DNA from: Gammaproteobacteria bacterium
GTDB lineage: Bacteria > Pseudomonadota > Gammaproteobacteria > Thiohalospirales > Thiohalospiraceae
Reading direction: 5' to 3'
Assembly: GCA_024277575.1 (NCBI GenBank)
Contig: JAJRUX010000096.1
Coordinates: 1 to 32,884 of the forward strand
DNA: 32,884 nucleotides
This document shows positions 7,804-17,818 of this stretch, one piece after another; the first letter of the stretch is position 1, and each line of letters starts with the position of its first letter. Position numbers and translations under genes: made by a program. The notes beneath the pieces were generated by a model. That model searched no databases. It was not told the DNA's origin and saw nothing but the letters and a program-made list of their open reading frames with translations.

Positions 7804-7880
7804 TGGGGTGGACGATGGGACTCGAACCCACGACGACCGGAATCACAATCCGGGGCTCTACCAACTGAGCTACGCCCACC
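7804..7880 (-). tRNA. tRNA-His (GTG)
   Basis: Full cloverleaf on the minus strand. The anticodon loop is TTGTGAT with GTG anticodon, the T-arm contains GGGTTCGAGTCCC, and CCA is encoded (7806-7804). The genome-encoded extra G at -1 (7880) pairs with C73 (7807), the identity pair specific to tRNA-His. Last of three tRNAs in a minus-strand cluster. A T6 run lies directly downstream and may help end the transcript. Confidence 0.97.
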
Positions 7881-7914
7881 ATAGTGGAAAAAAGCGCCCT
7901 ATCAGGCACCAATA

Positions 7915-7991
7915 TGGCACGCCCGGCAGGACTCGAACCTGCTACCCTCGGCTTAGAAGGCCGATGCTCTATCCAGATGAGCTACGGGCGC
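7915..7991 (-). tRNA. tRNA-Arg (TCT)
   Basis: Cloverleaf on the minus strand starting GCGCCCGTAGCTC, anticodon TCT within CTTCTAA, T-arm GCAGGTTCGAGTCCTGC and encoded CCA. Acceptor stem is seven pairs including a G1-T72 wobble. It reads the AGA/AGG arginine codons. Middle gene of the tRNA cluster, 34 bp from tRNA-His and 77 bp from tRNA-Pro. Confidence 0.97.
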
Positions 7992-8068
7992 ATAATTCAC
8001 AGGCCGGAATTCTATCACAAGCCCTCCCTCGACGTACCTGATACTCTTACGGTCGAGTATACAATATT

Positions 8069-8145
8069 TGGTCGGGGTAGAGAGATTCGAACTCCCGACA
8101 TCCTGCTCCCAAAGCAGGCGCGCTACCAGACTGCGCTATACCCCG
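8069..8145 (-). tRNA. tRNA-Pro (TGG)
   Basis: Cloverleaf on the minus strand starting CGGGGTATAGCGCAG, with C1-G72 as is usual for bacterial tRNA-Pro, anticodon TGG in loop TTTGGGA, T-arm GGGAGTTCGAATCTCTC and encoded CCA. First gene of the cluster, about 40 nt downstream of a strong promoter. Confidence 0.97.
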
Positions 8146-8185
8146 ATTTGTGCTCTACTTCGCACGATTGCACGCAAGGCGACAA

Positions 8186-8214
8186 ATAATACGCGGCAAG
8201 AGGAATTACGTCAA
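8186..8214 (-). promoter_or_regulatory. sigma70 promoter of the tRNA cluster
   Basis: On the minus strand, TTGACG (8214-8209) and TATTAT (8191-8186) are separated by exactly 17 bp. They lie between the metH stop and tRNA-Pro. A G+C-containing stretch (TTGTCGCC) follows the -10 box, reminiscent of the discriminator of stringently controlled stable-RNA promoters. It gives the tRNAs transcription independent of metH. Confidence 0.75.
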
Positions 8215-8225
8215 CCTGGATTCAA

Positions 8226-11200
8226 CTATCCGGAACTATACCCCAGATTCGGCGCCAGCCACTGCTCTGCCTGCGCTACAGTCATGTTTTTGCGTCTGGC
8301 GTAGTCCTCTACCTGATCCCGGTTGATTTTCCCTACGGTAAAATATTTTGATTGCGGGTGGGAAAAACAGAATCCGCTTACTGCCGCGGTAGGCCACATG
8401 GCAAAGTGTTCGGTCAGTGAAATACCGCTTTTTTTCTCTACATCCAGCAGCTTCCACAAGATCCCCTTTTCTGTATGCTCCGGACAGGCGGGATAGCCGG
8501 GCGCGGGACGAATTCCCTGGTATTTCTCCTCGATAAGGGCATCGTTATCAAGCTGCTCCTCTGCCGCATACGCCCAGATCTCCTTGCGGATTTGTTCGTG
8601 CAGCAGTTCAGCAAATGCCTCTGCCAGCCGGTCTGCAAGTGCTTTCAGAAGAATGGCGTTGTAGTCATCATGCCTTGCCTCGAACTCGGCCACCTTTTCA
8701 TCAACACCGTGCCCGGTGGTAACGGCAAACAGTCCCAGCCAGTCCGCCTTGCCGGACTCTCGGGGAGCAACAAAATCCGCCAGGCACAGGTTGGCCCGGC
8801 CCGGTGGTTTCTCCTGTTGCTGACGCAGAAAGTGGAAGGTCGCCACTGTCTGATCCCGTGACTCGTCAGCGTAGATCACCACATCATCGTCGTGAATCGT
8901 ATTGGCCGGAAAAACAGCAGCCACACCGCTGGCCCGAAGCCATTTTTCATCGATGATGCGCTTGAGCATCGCCTGCGCATCGTCAAACAGTTTGCGCGCC
9001 TCCTCTCCCTGCTTCTCGTCCTGCAGAATCTTCGGGTAGATCCCGCGCAGTTCCCAGGCGTAGAAGAAGGGTGTCCAGTCGATATACCTTGCTATCTCCT
9101 GCAAATCAAAGTCATTGAACAGATGCACTCCCGGCTGCCCGGGTTCAGGTGGTTGATACTCCTGCCAGTCGATTTTTTCCTTGTTGGCGCGGGCCTTGTC
9201 GAGGGTAAGCCATTTGGTCTGGGCACTGCGATTGGCATGTTGCTCACGCACCTGCTGGTAATCCTTTTTCAGCGTGGCAACAAACTCGCTTTTCAGATCA
9301 TCGGAGATCAGGCTCTGCACCACGCCTACCGCTCTTGAGGCATCTTTCACCCAGACAACCGGCCCGGTGTAACCCGGATCGATTTTTACGGCAGTATGGG
9401 CGCGGGAGGTGGTGGCGCCGCCAATAATCAGCGGGATGTCAAAACCTTCCCGCTGCATCTCCCTGGCAATATAGGCCATCTCTTCGAGCGAGGGGGTGAT
9501 GAGGCCGGAAAGACCGATGACATCGACATCATGCTCCCGCGCCTTCTCCAGGATGGTGGCCGCGGGAACCATCACTCCCAGATCGATCACCTCAAAATTG
9601 TTGCACTGCAACACCACGCCGACGATATTTTTTCCGATGTCATGCACATCCCCCTTTACCGTCGCCATCAGAACCTTGGCCGCCGCCTCGGTATCTCCCT
9701 CCTTTTCCGCCTCGATATAGGGGATTAGCCATGCCACTGCCTTTTTCATCACCCGGGCGCTCTTGACCACCTGGGGCAGAAACATTTTTCCTTCACCAAA
9801 CAGGTCGCCGACGATATTCATGCCCTGCATCAACGGCCCTTCAATCACATGAATCGGGCGATCAGATTGCAGACGCGCCTCTTCCGTGTCCTGTTCGACG
9901 TATTGATCGACACCCTTGACAAGTGCATGTTCCAGCCGCTTCTCCACCGGCCATTCACGCCATGCCAGATCCTCTTTCTTCTCGGCGCTGCCACCATCAC
10001 CGCGGTATTTGTCGGCAATATCCAGCAGTCTTTCGGTTGCATCGGGGCGGCGGTTGAGCACCACATCCTCTACCCGTTCACGCAGCTCTTCGGGGAGATC
10101 ATCGTAGACCGCCAGTTGCGCCGCGTTGACGATGCCCATATCCATACCGGCCTTGATGGCGTGGTAGAGAAAGACCGAGTGGATCGCCTCGCGCACCGGA
10201 TTGTTGCCGCGGAAGGAGAAGGAGACATTGGACACCCCGCCGGAAACCAGCGCATGGGGCAGAGTCTGTTTTATATCGCGGGTGGCTTCGATAAAATCCA
10301 CTGCATAATTGTTGTGCTCCTCGATACCGGTGGCAACAGCGAAGATATTGGGATCGAAAATGATGTCTTCCGCCGGAAAACCAGCCTCTTCGGTAAGAAT
10401 CCGGTAGGAGTTGGTGCAGATCTCCAGCTTGCGCTCGCGGGTATCCGCCTGGCCCTCCTCGTCGAAGGCCATCACCACCACTGCTGCCCCGTACTGACGC
10501 ACCTTTCTGGCATGTTCGATAAAGGGCTGCTTCCCCTCTTTCAGCGAGATGGAGTTGACAATCCCCTTGCCCTGGATGCATTTGAGACCCGCTTCAATAA
10601 TGTTCCACTTGGAGGAGTCAACCATCACCGGGACTCTGGCGATATCCGGTTCCGATGCGATCAGGTTGAGAAAGGTGGTCATCGCCTTTTCGCCATCGAG
10701 CATCGCCTCATCCATGTTGATGTCGATGATCTGGGCACCGTTCTCCACCTGTTCACGGCATACATCCAGCGCCTCGTCATACTGCTCTTCCAGAATGAGG
10801 CGCTTGAAGCGGGCGGAGCCGGTCACGTTGGCACGCTCCCCCACATTGACGAACAGCGAGTCAGGGCCGATGTTGAACGGCTCCAGACCGGACAGCCGGC
10901 ACTGTTTTTCAATCCCGGGCAGCGCCCTGGGGGGATGTTTGCCCACCGCTTCGGCAATCGCCTGGATATGGGCGGGCGAGGTACCGCAGCAACCACCGAT
11001 AATATTCAGAAAACCGCTGGCCGCCCACGGCTCAATCTCGGCTGCCATCTGTTCGGGAGACTCGTCATACTCGCCGAACTCATTGGGCAGACCGGCATTG
11101 GGGTGGGCGCTGACGAAAGTCTCAGAGACGCGGGACAGCTCTTCCACATATTGACGCAGCTCGTTCGCCCCCAGCGCGCAGTTGAGACCGATGCTGAGCG

Positions 11201-11906
11201 GCTTGACATGGCGCAGGGAGTTGTAAAACGCCTCGGTGGTCTGGCCGGACAGTGTCCGGCCACTGGCATCGGTAATGGTGCCGGAGATCATGATGGGCAG
11301 GGTAACGCCGTGCCGTTCAAAATACTGCTCAATGGCAAACAGGGCCGCCTTGGCGTTGAGGGTGTCGAATACCGTCTCTACCAGCAGCAGATCGGCGCCC
11401 CCCTCCACCAGGCCGTGTATCGCCTCGTCATAGGCGCTGACCAGCTCGTCGAAGGTAACGTTACGGAAACCGGGATTGTTCACATCCGGCGAGATGGAAC
11501 AGGTGCGCCCCGTCGGCCCCAGCACGCCGGCCACAAAACGGGGGCGATCCGGATTTTTGGCCGTTACCGCATCGGCAGCCTCCCGCGCAACCCTGGCCGC
11601 AGCCCGGTTCAGCTCATCAACCAGAGACTCCATCCGGTAATCGGCCATGGAGATGGAGGTGGCGTTGAAGGTGTTGGTTTCGATAATGTCCGCACCGGCC
11701 TCAAGGTAGGCAGTGTGAATATCACGAATGATATCCGGCTGGGTCAGCACCAGCAGATCGTTATTGCCTTTCACCTCTGTCGGATGGTCGGCAAAACGCT
11801 CCCCCCGGTAATCCGCCTCATCCAGATTGTAACCCTGGATCATGGTGCCCATGGCACCGTCCAGTATGAGTATTCGCTGCTTGAGCAGCCCGGTTATATT
11901 TTTCAT
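8226..11906 (-). CDS. metH: cobalamin-dependent methionine synthase
   Basis: Transfers a methyl group from 5-methyltetrahydrofolate to homocysteine through cobalamin, in the cytoplasm. From ATG 11906 the protein is 1226 residues, the usual size. The homocysteine domain has the three zinc cysteines (NCALG, Cys243; GGCCGT, Cys306 and Cys307). The folate domain follows ([16 protein letters not shown]). The B12 domain carries [10 protein letters not shown], whose histidine ligates cobalt. The C-terminal activation domain has [12 protein letters not shown] for S-adenosylmethionine. The frame extends 27 codons upstream to 11987, but that part lacks family similarity and would overlap the divergent gene at 11950. 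Only 43 bp separate the two starts, so their promoters must be tightly packed or overlap the coding regions. No cobalamin riboswitch fits there. Confidence 0.97.
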   Translation of the reverse strand: MKNITGLLKQRILILDGAMGTMIQGYNLDEADYRGERFADHPTEVKGNNDLLVLTQPDIIRDIHTAYLEAGADIIETNTFNATSISMADYRMESLVDELNRAAARVAREAADAVTAKNPDRPRFVAGVLGPTGRTCSISPDVNNPGFRNVTFDELVSAYDEAIHGLVEGGADLLLVETVFDTLNAKAALFAIEQYFERHGVTLPIMISGTITDASGRTLSGQTTEAFYNSLRHVKPLSIGLNCALGANELRQYVEELSRVSETFVSAHPNAGLPNEFGEYDESPEQMAAEIEPWAASGFLNIIGGCCGTSPAHIQAIAEAVGKHPPRALPGIEKQCRLSGLEPFNIGPDSLFVNVGERANVTGSARFKRLILEEQYDEALDVCREQVENGAQIIDINMDEAMLDGEKAMTTFLNLIASEPDIARVPVMVDSSKWNIIEAGLKCIQGKGIVNSISLKEGKQPFIEHARKVRQYGAAVVVMAFDEEGQADTRERKLEICTNSYRILTEEAGFPAEDIIFDPNIFAVATGIEEHNNYAVDFIEATRDIKQTLPHALVSGGVSNVSFSFRGNNPVREAIHSVFLYHAIKAGMDMGIVNAAQLAVYDDLPEELRERVEDVVLNRRPDATERLLDIADKYRGDGGSAEKKEDLAWREWPVEKRLEHALVKGVDQYVEQDTEEARLQSDRPIHVIEGPLMQGMNIVGDLFGEGKMFLPQVVKSARVMKKAVAWLIPYIEAEKEGDTEAAAKVLMATVKGDVHDIGKNIVGVVLQCNNFEVIDLGVMVPAATILEKAREHDVDVIGLSGLITPSLEEMAYIAREMQREGFDIPLIIGGATTSRAHTAVKIDPGYTGPVVWVKDASRAVGVVQSLISDDLKSEFVATLKKDYQQVREQHANRSAQTKWLTLDKARANKEKIDWQEYQPPEPGQPGVHLFNDFDLQEIARYIDWTPFFYAWELRGIYPKILQDEKQGEEARKLFDDAQAMLKRIIDEKWLRASGVAAVFPANTIHDDDVVIYADESRDQTVATFHFLRQQQEKPPGRANLCLADFVAPRESGKADWLGLFAVTTGHGVDEKVAEFEARHDDYNAILLKALADRLAEAFAELLHEQIRKEIWAYAAEEQLDNDALIEEKYQGIRPAPGYPACPEHTEKGILWKLLDVEKKSGISLTEHFAMWPTAAVSGFCFSHPQSKYFTVGKINRDQVEDYARRKNMTVAQAEQWLAPNLGYSSG

Positions 11907-11949
11907 CAGGGCATTATGCCGTATCGAACAAACAGGATAAACTGGCAGC

Positions 11950-12861
11950 ATGGCGGAATCCGTTATTTCCAGACAGGCTGTACGCACCTTTTTTGCCAGG
12001 GGAACACTGCGGCTGTTCGCGCTGCTGCCGCTGCCGGTAACTCATGTGGCAGGCACCCTGTTAGGCTGGCTGGCCTGGAGACTGCCAACACGGGCCAAAC
12101 GGATCACGCTACGCAACCTGGAGCGCTGCTATCCCGAACTCTCCTCCCGCGAACAAAACAGACTGGCGCGAAACAGTCTGGTTGAAACCGGAAAAACGGC
12201 CGCTGAAACGGGACCACTCTGGTTGTGGCCGGAGCAGCGTATTCAACGGCTGATCCGCCAGGTCAGCGGCGAGCAGCATCTGCACGATGCACTGAACAGG
12301 GGCAAAGGGGTTATTCTGGCCATCCCCCACCTGGGCGCCTGGGAGATGGTTGGCCTGTACTGCTCGCTGAACCATCCCGTCACTTCACTGTACCGCCCGC
12401 CCCGGCTGCAGGGGATGGACGCCATGATACGCCAGAGCCGGGAGCGGTTCGGAGCCAGTCTGGTTCCGACTGATGCGGGCGGGGTGCGCGCACTCTACAA
12501 AACCCTGGGGCGGGGTGAAATCGTCTGCATCCTCCCCGACCAGGTTCCCTCTGCCGGCCAGGGAATTTTCGCCCCCTTCTTTGCCATCAGCGCAAACACC
12601 ATGACGCTGCTGTCACGCCTGGGCTGGAAGTTCGGCAGCGAAATTGTATTCTGTTATGCCGAACGCCTCTCCCGCGGACGCGGTTTCCATATCCACTTCC
12701 TACCCGCACCGGAACAGATCCACGATGCCGATCCGTTACGCTCGGCAACCGCCCTCAATCAGGGAGTGGAACAGTGTGTGCGTGCCCTGCCGGAACAGTA
12801 CCAGTGGAGTTACAAACGCTTCCGCAGCCGTCCGCCGGGAGAGTCTGGATTCTACAAATAA
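11950..12861 (+). CDS. LpxL/HtrB-family lipid A acyltransferase
   Basis: Adds a secondary acyl chain to the Kdo2-lipid IVA precursor at the inner membrane. 303 residues. The catalytic HX4E motif is HLGAWE (His127, Glu132), preceded by an N-terminal hydrophobic segment (about 20-44) and NLERCYPEL, a family signature. It ends in [11 protein letters not shown], also typical. Which acyl chain or position it serves (LpxL, LpxM or LpxP type) cannot be told from sequence alone. It diverges from metH and meets a second acyltransferase gene tail to tail with a 10-bp overlap. Confidence 0.9.
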   Translation: MAESVISRQAVRTFFARGTLRLFALLPLPVTHVAGTLLGWLAWRLPTRAKRITLRNLERCYPELSSREQNRLARNSLVETGKTAAETGPLWLWPEQRIQRLIRQVSGEQHLHDALNRGKGVILAIPHLGAWEMVGLYCSLNHPVTSLYRPPRLQGMDAMIRQSRERFGASLVPTDAGGVRALYKTLGRGEIVCILPDQVPSAGQGIFAPFFAISANTMTLLSRLGWKFGSEIVFCYAERLSRGRGFHIHFLPAPEQIHDADPLRSATALNQGVEQCVRALPEQYQWSYKRFRSRPPGESGFYK

Positions 12862-13799
12862 GGGGAGGAAACCCCATCAGGACGGGTCTTGAACAACCGC
12901 AGTGACCACATGTACTGTTCCGGCTGCTGGCGGATCATCCTTTCCAGCTCAGCATTCATGCGCACCGTATCAGCCGCAATATCCCCGGAAGGAAAATTTT
13001 TCAGCGGCGCAGACAACGATACTCGATAACGCCCCTGTTCCGGAAGATACCAGGTCATGCACGGCACCACCGCTGCACCCGAAAGACGCGCCAGCTTGCC
13101 AAGTGCTGTGATGGTCGCGGTCGGCACACCAAAAAAGGGCACAAAAATCCAGTCGCCTCCCTTTACATGGGTCAGATCCTCATCGGGAAGATAGTAGAAT
13201 GCCTGCCCCTGGCGCAGTGCTCGCACCACAGGTCTCAAACCCTCCTTGCGCAAGTAGAGCCGCCCCCGGTACCGGGTACGGCCACGGCTCATCAACCACT
13301 CAATCACCGGATTGCGTACTGGTTTGATAAGACCAACAGTGGCAAACTGACGGGTAATGGCCGTAGCACCAAAGTCGAGTGCAATGCTGTGGCCAGTAAG
13401 CAGGATTACCGGCCTCCCCTCTTCCTGGCAGCGCTGCAGATACTCCATCCCCTCGATGGAGACCATCTGTTCCAGCCGTTCAGTCCTCCCCCACCACAGG
13501 ACACCGTAATCCAGCGAACTCTGGGCCAGACGACGGAAATAGTCACGCGCCATCTGTTCCCGTTGTGCTGCATCGAACTCAGGAAAACAGAGCTCAAGGT
13601 TAACCAATACAATATGGCGGCGACGTGCATTCATTCGATAGATCAGATCACCAATCCGGCGTCCCAAACCGGCACGCATCCGCCATGGCAAAACACTCAA
13701 CAATCCATACAGCCCCAGACCCAGCCAAGTGGGCCAGTAGCGTGGCGCCAGCAATGCAGGGGAGAAGTGCGGGCGATAGCTGTTATCCTTTTTCGTCAA
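12852..13799 (-). CDS. LpxL/LpxM-family lipid A acyltransferase
   Basis: 315 residues, the second member of the lipid A acyltransferase family in the window. The catalytic HX4D motif is HSIALD (His137, Asp142). An N-terminal hydrophobic helix (about 24-40), NLELCFPEF, the PDED..HVKGG substrate loop and C-terminal QYMWSLRLFKTRP are present. It probably acts sequentially with the convergent paralogue to give hexa-acylated lipid A. Its start overlaps the stop of the fructosamine-kinase-like gene by 4 bp (ATGA), so it is translated as the second gene of that pair. Confidence 0.9.
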   Translation of the reverse strand: MTKKDNSYRPHFSPALLAPRYWPTWLGLGLYGLLSVLPWRMRAGLGRRIGDLIYRMNARRRHIVLVNLELCFPEFDAAQREQMARDYFRRLAQSSLDYGVLWWGRTERLEQMVSIEGMEYLQRCQEEGRPVILLTGHSIALDFGATAITRQFATVGLIKPVRNPVIEWLMSRGRTRYRGRLYLRKEGLRPVVRALRQGQAFYYLPDEDLTHVKGGDWIFVPFFGVPTATITALGKLARLSGAAVVPCMTWYLPEQGRYRVSLSAPLKNFPSGDIAADTVRMNAELERMIRQQPEQYMWSLRLFKTRPDGVSSPYL

Positions 13800-14680
13800 C
13801 GCAGTTCACTCAACAGCCGCTCCATCATCTGCTCCGCCTGACGCAGATATCCGCTACCAAACAGATTCAGATGATTGAGAATATGGTAGAGATTATACAG
13901 ATCGCGACGCACGGGATACCCGTCATCAAGCGGCCACTCTTCATTATAGGCCGCATAAAAGCGGGTTGGGAAACCACCAAACAGCTCAGTCATGGCAATA
14001 TCCGTTTCCCGATCGCCAAAGTAAACTGCAGGGTCAAAGATTACCGGCTGACCATAACGGGTCACTGCCTGATTCCCCGACCAAAGGTCACCATGCAGCA
14101 GGGAGGCAGGTGGCATATAACTGGAGAACAGCGCAGGAAAGAGTTGCAAAAGCAGCTCCCCCTTTCGTTGCAGACTCCCACCATAACCATTTTCTTCTGC
14201 CAGTTGCAGCTGATAACCCAAACGCTGTTCGCGCCAGAACTCCGGCCAATCGCTGCCGGGGATATTAATCTGGGGAGTGGAGCCAATGGTGTTGTCTCTC
14301 GACCATCCGTAATCGGATCGGGTGTGACGATGCATCCGGGCCAACTCATGACCCAGACGTTGTGAAGCATCTCCTGCCCTGAAGAAAAGATACTCCAGCA
14401 CCAGAAAGGCACGATTCTCCACCGAACCAAAGCAGACTGGAGCCGGGACAGCCACCGTACCGGTATCGATTATCTCCTGCAGACCTGCAGCTTCGGCGAC
14501 AAACATCTCCTCATTGCAGGAGCTATTTGTTTTTACAAAAAAGCACCGCCCGCCTGTCCCATCGAGCCGCCATGCTTCGTTAATGCAGCCACCGGTAACA
14601 GCTGAACGCTGTGCAACAATAAACGGAACCCCTGTCGCCTCGCTGATCTGTTGCGAAATTTGCCGCCAAATCATTACCAC
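13796..14680 (-). CDS. fructosamine kinase family protein
   Basis: A 294-residue member of the fructosamine-3-kinase/aminoglycoside-phosphotransferase fold. Lys50 in FFVK fits the ATP-binding lysine, HGDLWSGN (196-203) is the catalytic loop and FDPAVYFGDRE.D (215 onward) the metal-binding segment, all as in bacterial FN3K proteins. These phosphorylate ketosamines (Amadori products) and so trigger protein deglycation. Initiation could be at the first Met or two codons later (MIWRQI, 14674). It starts 69 bp after pelG and overlaps the acyltransferase gene, so it may be read through from the pel operon. A small palindrome (ACGGTA-A-TACCGT, 14735-14747) in the gap is too short to call a terminator. 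Confidence 0.88.
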   Translation of the reverse strand: MVMIWRQISQQISEATGVPFIVAQRSAVTGGCINEAWRLDGTGGRCFFVKTNSSCNEEMFVAEAAGLQEIIDTGTVAVPAPVCFGSVENRAFLVLEYLFFRAGDASQRLGHELARMHRHTRSDYGWSRDNTIGSTPQINIPGSDWPEFWREQRLGYQLQLAEENGYGGSLQRKGELLLQLFPALFSSYMPPASLLHGDLWSGNQAVTRYGQPVIFDPAVYFGDRETDIAMTELFGGFPTRFYAAYNEEWPLDDGYPVRRDLYNLYHILNHLNLFGSGYLRQAEQMMERLLSELR

Positions 14681-14748
14681 GATACCGCCATCCGGAATCC
14701 CAACGACTGTCTATATGCCGTAAATCCCGGGTAAACGGTAATACCGTA

Positions 14749-16209
14749 TCAGCGCCGGCTGCCGGAGGTCACCTGCAAACTGGGCGGCATCCGCTTGACC
14801 GACAAGTTGTCCCGAACAAAGGTCCGATAGGGCAGCTCACCAACGTAGCGAACCATCGCCAGGTAGGTCACAGCAAAGGTCAACAGGGTGCTGGCAAAAT
14901 AGCCGGCACCGTAGAAAGGAAAGCCCATATTCAAGCTGACAAAGGTAAATACAATATTGGTAACAAGAAACAACCCCTGCAACGCCAGAACCAGACGGCG
15001 GAAATCAAAGTAGGTAAGAATAATAAACTGCATTACCAACAACACATGGAAAAAAGCACCCAGCACCCCGAACCGGAACATCCCAATCTGGGTGTAACTG
15101 AAACCGATCAACTCATACAACCGCGGCGACAGCAGCAACAGTACAATAACAATACACCCCTGTAATACGATCATGCTGCGCAGCCCGCTAGTCAGGCTCG
15201 CCGTTATTCGGGTCAGATTTTGTTGAATTCGTTCAAAATTAACGTGTTTCTGGATATCCCGATAGAACCGCAGGTACTGCATGAAAAAGTTGGTTTCCAC
15301 GCTTATCACAAACATCGCCAGACCCGGAATAATCGAGAGATAAGCAAGAAACATGGCAGCATCATAGTCAGGATATGATGGCATACCGGGGATGATCATC
15401 TCCCGCTCCGGTGCATACAGCCACATAATCCACTTGTCCACCCAGATTGCCAGATTATAAAACAGACCGGCCAGCGCCAACTCCCAGTAACGGCGGAAAT
15501 AGCGGACAAAACCAAATGGCTCCCGCGCATCTGCCGTGTACTCGGAGAATATATAGGCAATCAACCCGAACATTATTACTGCAAGTCCGATGGAAAAACC
15601 CATCAACATCCCTGCCAGGGAATAATTGCCGGCAAACAGCCAGGCAAGCAACAGTGACAGTATCAAACCCACCAGGAATGTTGTGGAAATAACATGATAG
15701 GCCTTCAGCGCAGTAAGATATACCGCGACCACCCATAATCCCGCAACCAGAAAATAGTTAACCATCGCGGCCACACGAATAATCGGTTCAAGCTCTACGT
15801 ACCAAAGATAAAACACGGCAACAAGCGGAAACTGGGTCAGAAATACCAGCACTACCGAACCAAGCAGCATCCCCGGCACTTTATTGAGCGCAGCTCCGCC
15901 GGAGCGCTTTCTATCAGAAGATTCATCTCCTGCACTGAAAACGAGATCTGCCAGATAGCGCGTCACAACCATGAAAACAGGCGCGGTAAATGCCAGCGAA
16001 AAAGCAAAGTTATAAATAACGATCAGTCGGAATTCGGCAATGGTCTGGTAACCGGCAACGTCGCTTATCCATATAATCAAGAAAAGTGAAACAATGGTCA
16101 GTATCCATGGACCCGCCGTTACCCAGGTTGAATAGAAGAATCCTGTGATAATACCTAGCAGATCGTCCCGCTGAACCAACTTGCGTAAATTGAACCCAAC
16201 ACCGGCCAT
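14749..16209 (-). CDS. pelG: Pel polysaccharide inner-membrane transporter PelG
   Basis: A 486-residue polytopic membrane protein starting MAGVGFNLRKLVQRDDLLGI, the family signature, with about a dozen hydrophobic segments including GFFYSTWVTAGPWILTI. PelG belongs to the MOP/Wzx-like flippase superfamily and is thought to move nascent Pel across the inner membrane together with PelD, PelE and PelF. P. aeruginosa PelG is about 456 residues. The start shares one base with the pelF stop (TGATG), implying translational coupling. Last gene of the pel operon proper. Confidence 0.95.
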   Translation of the reverse strand: MAGVGFNLRKLVQRDDLLGIITGFFYSTWVTAGPWILTIVSLFLIIWISDVAGYQTIAEFRLIVIYNFAFSLAFTAPVFMVVTRYLADLVFSAGDESSDRKRSGGAALNKVPGMLLGSVVLVFLTQFPLVAVFYLWYVELEPIIRVAAMVNYFLVAGLWVVAVYLTALKAYHVISTTFLVGLILSLLLAWLFAGNYSLAGMLMGFSIGLAVIMFGLIAYIFSEYTADAREPFGFVRYFRRYWELALAGLFYNLAIWVDKWIMWLYAPEREMIIPGMPSYPDYDAAMFLAYLSIIPGLAMFVISVETNFFMQYLRFYRDIQKHVNFERIQQNLTRITASLTSGLRSMIVLQGCIVIVLLLLSPRLYELIGFSYTQIGMFRFGVLGAFFHVLLVMQFIILTYFDFRRLVLALQGLFLVTNIVFTFVSLNMGFPFYGAGYFASTLLTFAVTYLAMVRYVGELPYRTFVRDNLSVKRMPPSLQVTSGSRR

Positions 16210-17726
16210 CAGCTTGCTTCCTCAAGAGCTGTATCATCAACAGATTGGTGACGATAACGTTCATAAAGTTCTCGGTAAGTCCGATCGAAATCGGATTTGT
16301 TGTAATAACGGCGTATTCGTTCACGGATACCATCACTGCCACTCTGGTACCAATGCTGGTCGGTAAGCAACCGTTCTACCGCCTGCGCCGTTGCAGCAGG
16401 ATTGGATAATGGCGTAACAGCGCCACCATGGGGCGGTGGATGAGTATCATGATGATCAGACAGCAGGATCTCCCGACAGGCACCGACGTTGGTCGCAACT
16501 ACCGGAATACCCGCCGCACCGGCCTCCAGAATAACCAATGGCTGACCCTCACTTATACTGGTCAACACCAGAACATCTATTTTTCCCAGATAATCTTCCA
16601 GCCGCACCTGCCCGGTAAAAGTAATGATTTTTTCCAGACCCATGTGATCCACCATCTCCTGGCATTCCAGAAAGTATTGCTCCTCTTCCTCAATGGATCC
16701 CATCACCAGAGCCTGCAAATCCGGGATGCTTTCCTGCAACGTAGCGCAGGCACGAATGAAGGTCTTTACGTCCTTGATCTGCACCACCCGACCAATGAGC
16801 GCAATAGTCGGCGGGCGGGGACTCTGCTCGCGCGGTATCGCCGCGAAACGGTCAACATCCACCCCGTTGGGAATAACCATCATCTTTCCGCGGTTCGCCC
16901 CATCCATAAGCTGAAACAGCTGATTGCCCTCAAACAGAGTGATAATCTTGTGAGCGGCGCTATAGCAACAGCGTGAGTAAGCGGTAAATGCCTTGACCCA
17001 CATGTCACTCAGCTGATGAGGAAGACGATGCACACTCAAACTATCCTCCTCCATCTCGTGAAACCAGCTCGCAAGGGCAATCTCGATACGTCGTTCGTTG
17101 GTATAGATACCGTGCTCGGTCAGCAGAACCGGGCATCCCGTTTCCAGACCCGCTCTGGCAGCAAACAGCCCGGCATAACCCGTTGAGGGAGAATGATAGA
17201 TCCGCGCCCGCGGCATCTCCGCCAGCAGTACTGAATAAATACCACCAAACAGAGCGCGCCATGACCAGAAATAATCAAGGAAAGAGGTTTCGGGATGGGT
17301 CTTGCCGTACATCCGCACCAGCATCTCCCAGGCATAACGTGAATCCAGCAGCACGTTTGCCCCGATTCTCCCCACATGGGGCGTTAATATTGCCCGCACC
17401 TCATCCAGGTCATCCAGTCCACCATCGGTAAGCAGTCGCAACAGCGGCTCCTCGAGACGCGCCAGTAACTGCTTTTCCCCAGACATCCGGGACTCGCCTT
17501 TTGGAATTCGCTGCAACACGATTTGGGTAGTCGCCAGGACATTATCCGGCAGCTCATACCGATAGGTCAGATCAGCATCAGGGGCTACCAGAAAAACCAG
17601 GTGAAAAGTCAAGTGAGACTGCGCCTTGATAAGCTCATGTGTCCAGGATGACACCCCTCCTGATACAAAGGGATAGCTACCTTCCAGGATGATACAAACA
17701 TCCGCCTGTGCCGTGGTTTTATCCAT
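16209..17726 (-). CDS. pelF: Pel polysaccharide glycosyltransferase PelF
   Basis: A 505-residue GT4-family, GT-B-fold glycosyltransferase and the presumed Pel polymerase, using UDP-sugar (GalNAc/GlcNAc type) in the cytoplasm. The N-terminus ILEGSYPFVSGGVSSWTHEL is the PelF signature. ALIGRVVQIKDVKTFI opens the second Rossmann domain, and the EX7E catalytic/nucleotide motif is EGQPLVILE (Glu393, Glu401). Length matches P. aeruginosa PelF. A good ribosome site, GAGGGAC, precedes ATG 17726. A 92-bp gap separates it from pelE and nothing coding is visible there. Confidence 0.96.
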   Translation of the reverse strand: MDKTTAQADVCIILEGSYPFVSGGVSSWTHELIKAQSHLTFHLVFLVAPDADLTYRYELPDNVLATTQIVLQRIPKGESRMSGEKQLLARLEEPLLRLLTDGGLDDLDEVRAILTPHVGRIGANVLLDSRYAWEMLVRMYGKTHPETSFLDYFWSWRALFGGIYSVLLAEMPRARIYHSPSTGYAGLFAARAGLETGCPVLLTEHGIYTNERRIEIALASWFHEMEEDSLSVHRLPHQLSDMWVKAFTAYSRCCYSAAHKIITLFEGNQLFQLMDGANRGKMMVIPNGVDVDRFAAIPREQSPRPPTIALIGRVVQIKDVKTFIRACATLQESIPDLQALVMGSIEEEEQYFLECQEMVDHMGLEKIITFTGQVRLEDYLGKIDVLVLTSISEGQPLVILEAGAAGIPVVATNVGACREILLSDHHDTHPPPHGGAVTPLSNPAATAQAVERLLTDQHWYQSGSDGIRERIRRYYNKSDFDRTYRELYERYRHQSVDDTALEEAS

Positions 17727-17818
17727 ATTCTGTCCCTCAAATACTCCGACAATTTTTCATGACGGATTTATTAACTCGGCGCTGCAACGTGATCGGATTC
17801 GCAAAGCGCTGAACCTCA

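Noticed and set aside
7808-8304. Three plus-strand frames over the tRNA genes (translations with MDDGTRTHD, GLEPATLGLEG and VERFELPTS)
   Set aside because: These are the well-known false proteins obtained by reading tRNA genes in reverse complement; the DNA folds as tRNA-His, -Arg and -Pro.
9849-12185. A 778-codon open frame on the plus strand, antisense to metH
   Set aside because: It mirrors the metH codons and runs into the acyltransferase region. Its translation has no recognisable domain, while metH on the other strand has every family motif.
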